From NCBI GenBank assembly GCA_031283745.1, contig JAITBH010000101.1, forward strand, positions 1 through 7,556: a stretch of DNA of 7,556 nt, in the 5' to 3' direction. The translations under genes were made by a program, and so were the position numbers. This document shows positions 7,401 through 7,556 of this stretch, one piece after another. The notes under the pieces are model-generated. The model was not told the DNA's origin. It saw only the letters and a program-made list of their open reading frames with translations, and did no database searches. Every line of letters begins with the position of its first letter. Positions within the stretch are counted from its first letter, which is position 1. Origin of the DNA: Candidatus Ectomicrobium neotermitis. GTDB lineage: Bacteria > Elusimicrobiota > Endomicrobiia > Endomicrobiales > Endomicrobiaceae.

Positions 7401-7556
7401 TCTAATTAAAAGGTTTGATAAAGCAATAGAATTTATGCAGGATAAATATTATGGCTTTAAGATAAACAAGGATTTACTTGCAACAAATAGAGCAAACTCT
7501 TGGGCAGATGAGGGGCAGCAAAGCCTGTTTTTTGCCAAAAATACGGTCAAAGAGTT
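4480..7556 (+). CDS. mfd: Transcription-repair coupling factor Mfd, nearly complete, open at right edge
   Basis: Mfd removes RNA polymerase stalled at DNA lesions and recruits UvrA for nucleotide excision repair. About 1025 codons are visible without a stop. Order of parts: a UvrB-like N-terminal module (about 1-155) with a degenerate nucleotide-binding loop (DIGGGAKAH) and the UvrA-contacting region (GYSRQPFVEDRRQFAVRGE, 128-146); a CarD-like RNA-polymerase-interacting domain (about 348-420, GDYVVHEKYGIGRYVG); a RecG-type translocase with Walker A GDVGYGKT (503-510), DEEH (604-607), SATPIPRT (630-637) and QLRGRVGR (773-780); a TRG motif (about 814-850); and the C-terminal autoinhibitory domain from about 870. 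The N-terminal module looks about 35 residues shorter than in E. coli Mfd. There is no good Shine-Dalgarno before ATG 4480; it lies 13 bp after the previous stop. Only the extreme C-terminus is missing. Confidence 0.96.
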   Translation, partial: MIKTIYLSDIGGGAKAHYLFNFLSEPSSSDICVFAFVKEEILQDFYEDIKTFFGEVAPQKVFLYPPDNLSARIEVVEKVKNLSNFIVCASDSSLSAPLPAHGSDESFVIEADKNYQMADIIMRLANMGYSRQPFVEDRRQFAVRGEIIDVWVGNAQNPNRILFELDIAQSIRCFDPITQLSNDHINEINILPAEIKDCTSTLKDYFPHVTARKFLFFDYKLDRDEEESLAQNLLINDPLNPKAVPQNYKSFAGFSGDAGFFMNSIENFAKNGVTVKIFCANVGEQERIVDLLNDRRLQSEKIELFLGYLSESFYIEKTQTAFVSSREMLYKRKPVNFPKIKGGRRISDIWEISAGDYVVHEKYGIGRYVGLKTILRGNKESDYLCIEYAQGDKLYVSPDAIKKVKKYIGVEGAKPKLYSMDGQAWEKVKSKAREEAARFAKELLALYAQRSLIKRPPISGESVWEKEFAEAFPYEETPDQLKAISDINSDFIKPYPMERLICGDVGYGKTEVAARAAFKTIQSGKQAAVLAPTTVLAQQHYNTFYNRLSIFPLRVEVLSRFQSKSAQQDILQALNTGKVDMIIGTHRLLQKDVHFSNLGLLIIDEEHRFGVKQKEMIKDMKKNIDILMLSATPIPRTLSSALSGFRDLSIIETPPSGRLPIETSLSLYDESVIKKIITAELSRNGQVFYVYNEVVNMADKLKTLRLLAPQARIASLHGQMKSKDIESIMWKFTHGEIDVLLASAIIESGLDIPTANTMIIEDAQNFGLSQLYQLRGRVGREKRKAYCYLFYSDKNLSLEAVKRLEAMKDFADLGSGFRLAMKDLEIRGAGGILSKNQHGFVRDIGYDMFAQLLEEEGIKAKGYAPIQEVSSSACEISLNIKALLPQYYIEDEDTRIGFYRKLADSKTAEDVKNLSSEMVDRFGKLPIEAKNLFDVVFLRLEAQRFGLESISEAKNYMYFYFSRQADFSNEAVSGLIKRFDKAIEFMQDKYYGFKINKDLLATNRANSWADEGQQSLFFAKNTVKE

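Overview
The window looks like a piece of an anaerobic bacterial chromosome of moderate to low G+C. The evidence is a four-subunit pyruvate:ferredoxin oxidoreductase (POR) operon with gene order gamma-delta-alpha-beta, as in Thermotoga and many anaerobes, followed by a bacterial-type mfd gene. Shine-Dalgarno sequences are strong (AGGAGG type). I cannot name the lineage from sequence alone. The Thermotoga-like POR and compact Mfd would suit several deep-branching or uncultivated anaerobic phyla.

Layout: (1) positions 1-247, minus strand: the 5' part of a secreted protein gene that resembles DUF3089 (alpha/beta-hydrolase-like). (2) 248-554: divergent intergenic region. It holds a tandem set of three DnaA-box-like sites spaced exactly 21 bp apart, then a good sigma-70-type promoter facing right, then a strong ribosome binding site. 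(3) 555-3677: porG, porD, porA and porB. (4) 3689-3916: a small free-standing NifU C-terminal-domain protein. (5) 3918-4466: an MJ0936/YfcE-type metallophosphoesterase. (6) 4480 to the window end: mfd, open at the right edge.

All seven plus-strand genes are separated by 1 to 38 bp with no terminator-like hairpin between them, so they are probably one transcription unit read from the promoter at about 480-508. Functionally, POR oxidises pyruvate to acetyl-CoA and reduces ferredoxin, using TPP and probably three [4Fe-4S] clusters. The NifU-like protein directly behind it is a plausible Fe-S carrier for those clusters. The phosphoesterase and the repair factor Mfd have no obvious metabolic link and may simply share the transcript.

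I found no RNA genes, CRISPR arrays, insertion sequences or defence systems. The coding part is conventional. The most unusual signal is the 21-bp phased DnaA-box-like array just upstream of the por promoter.
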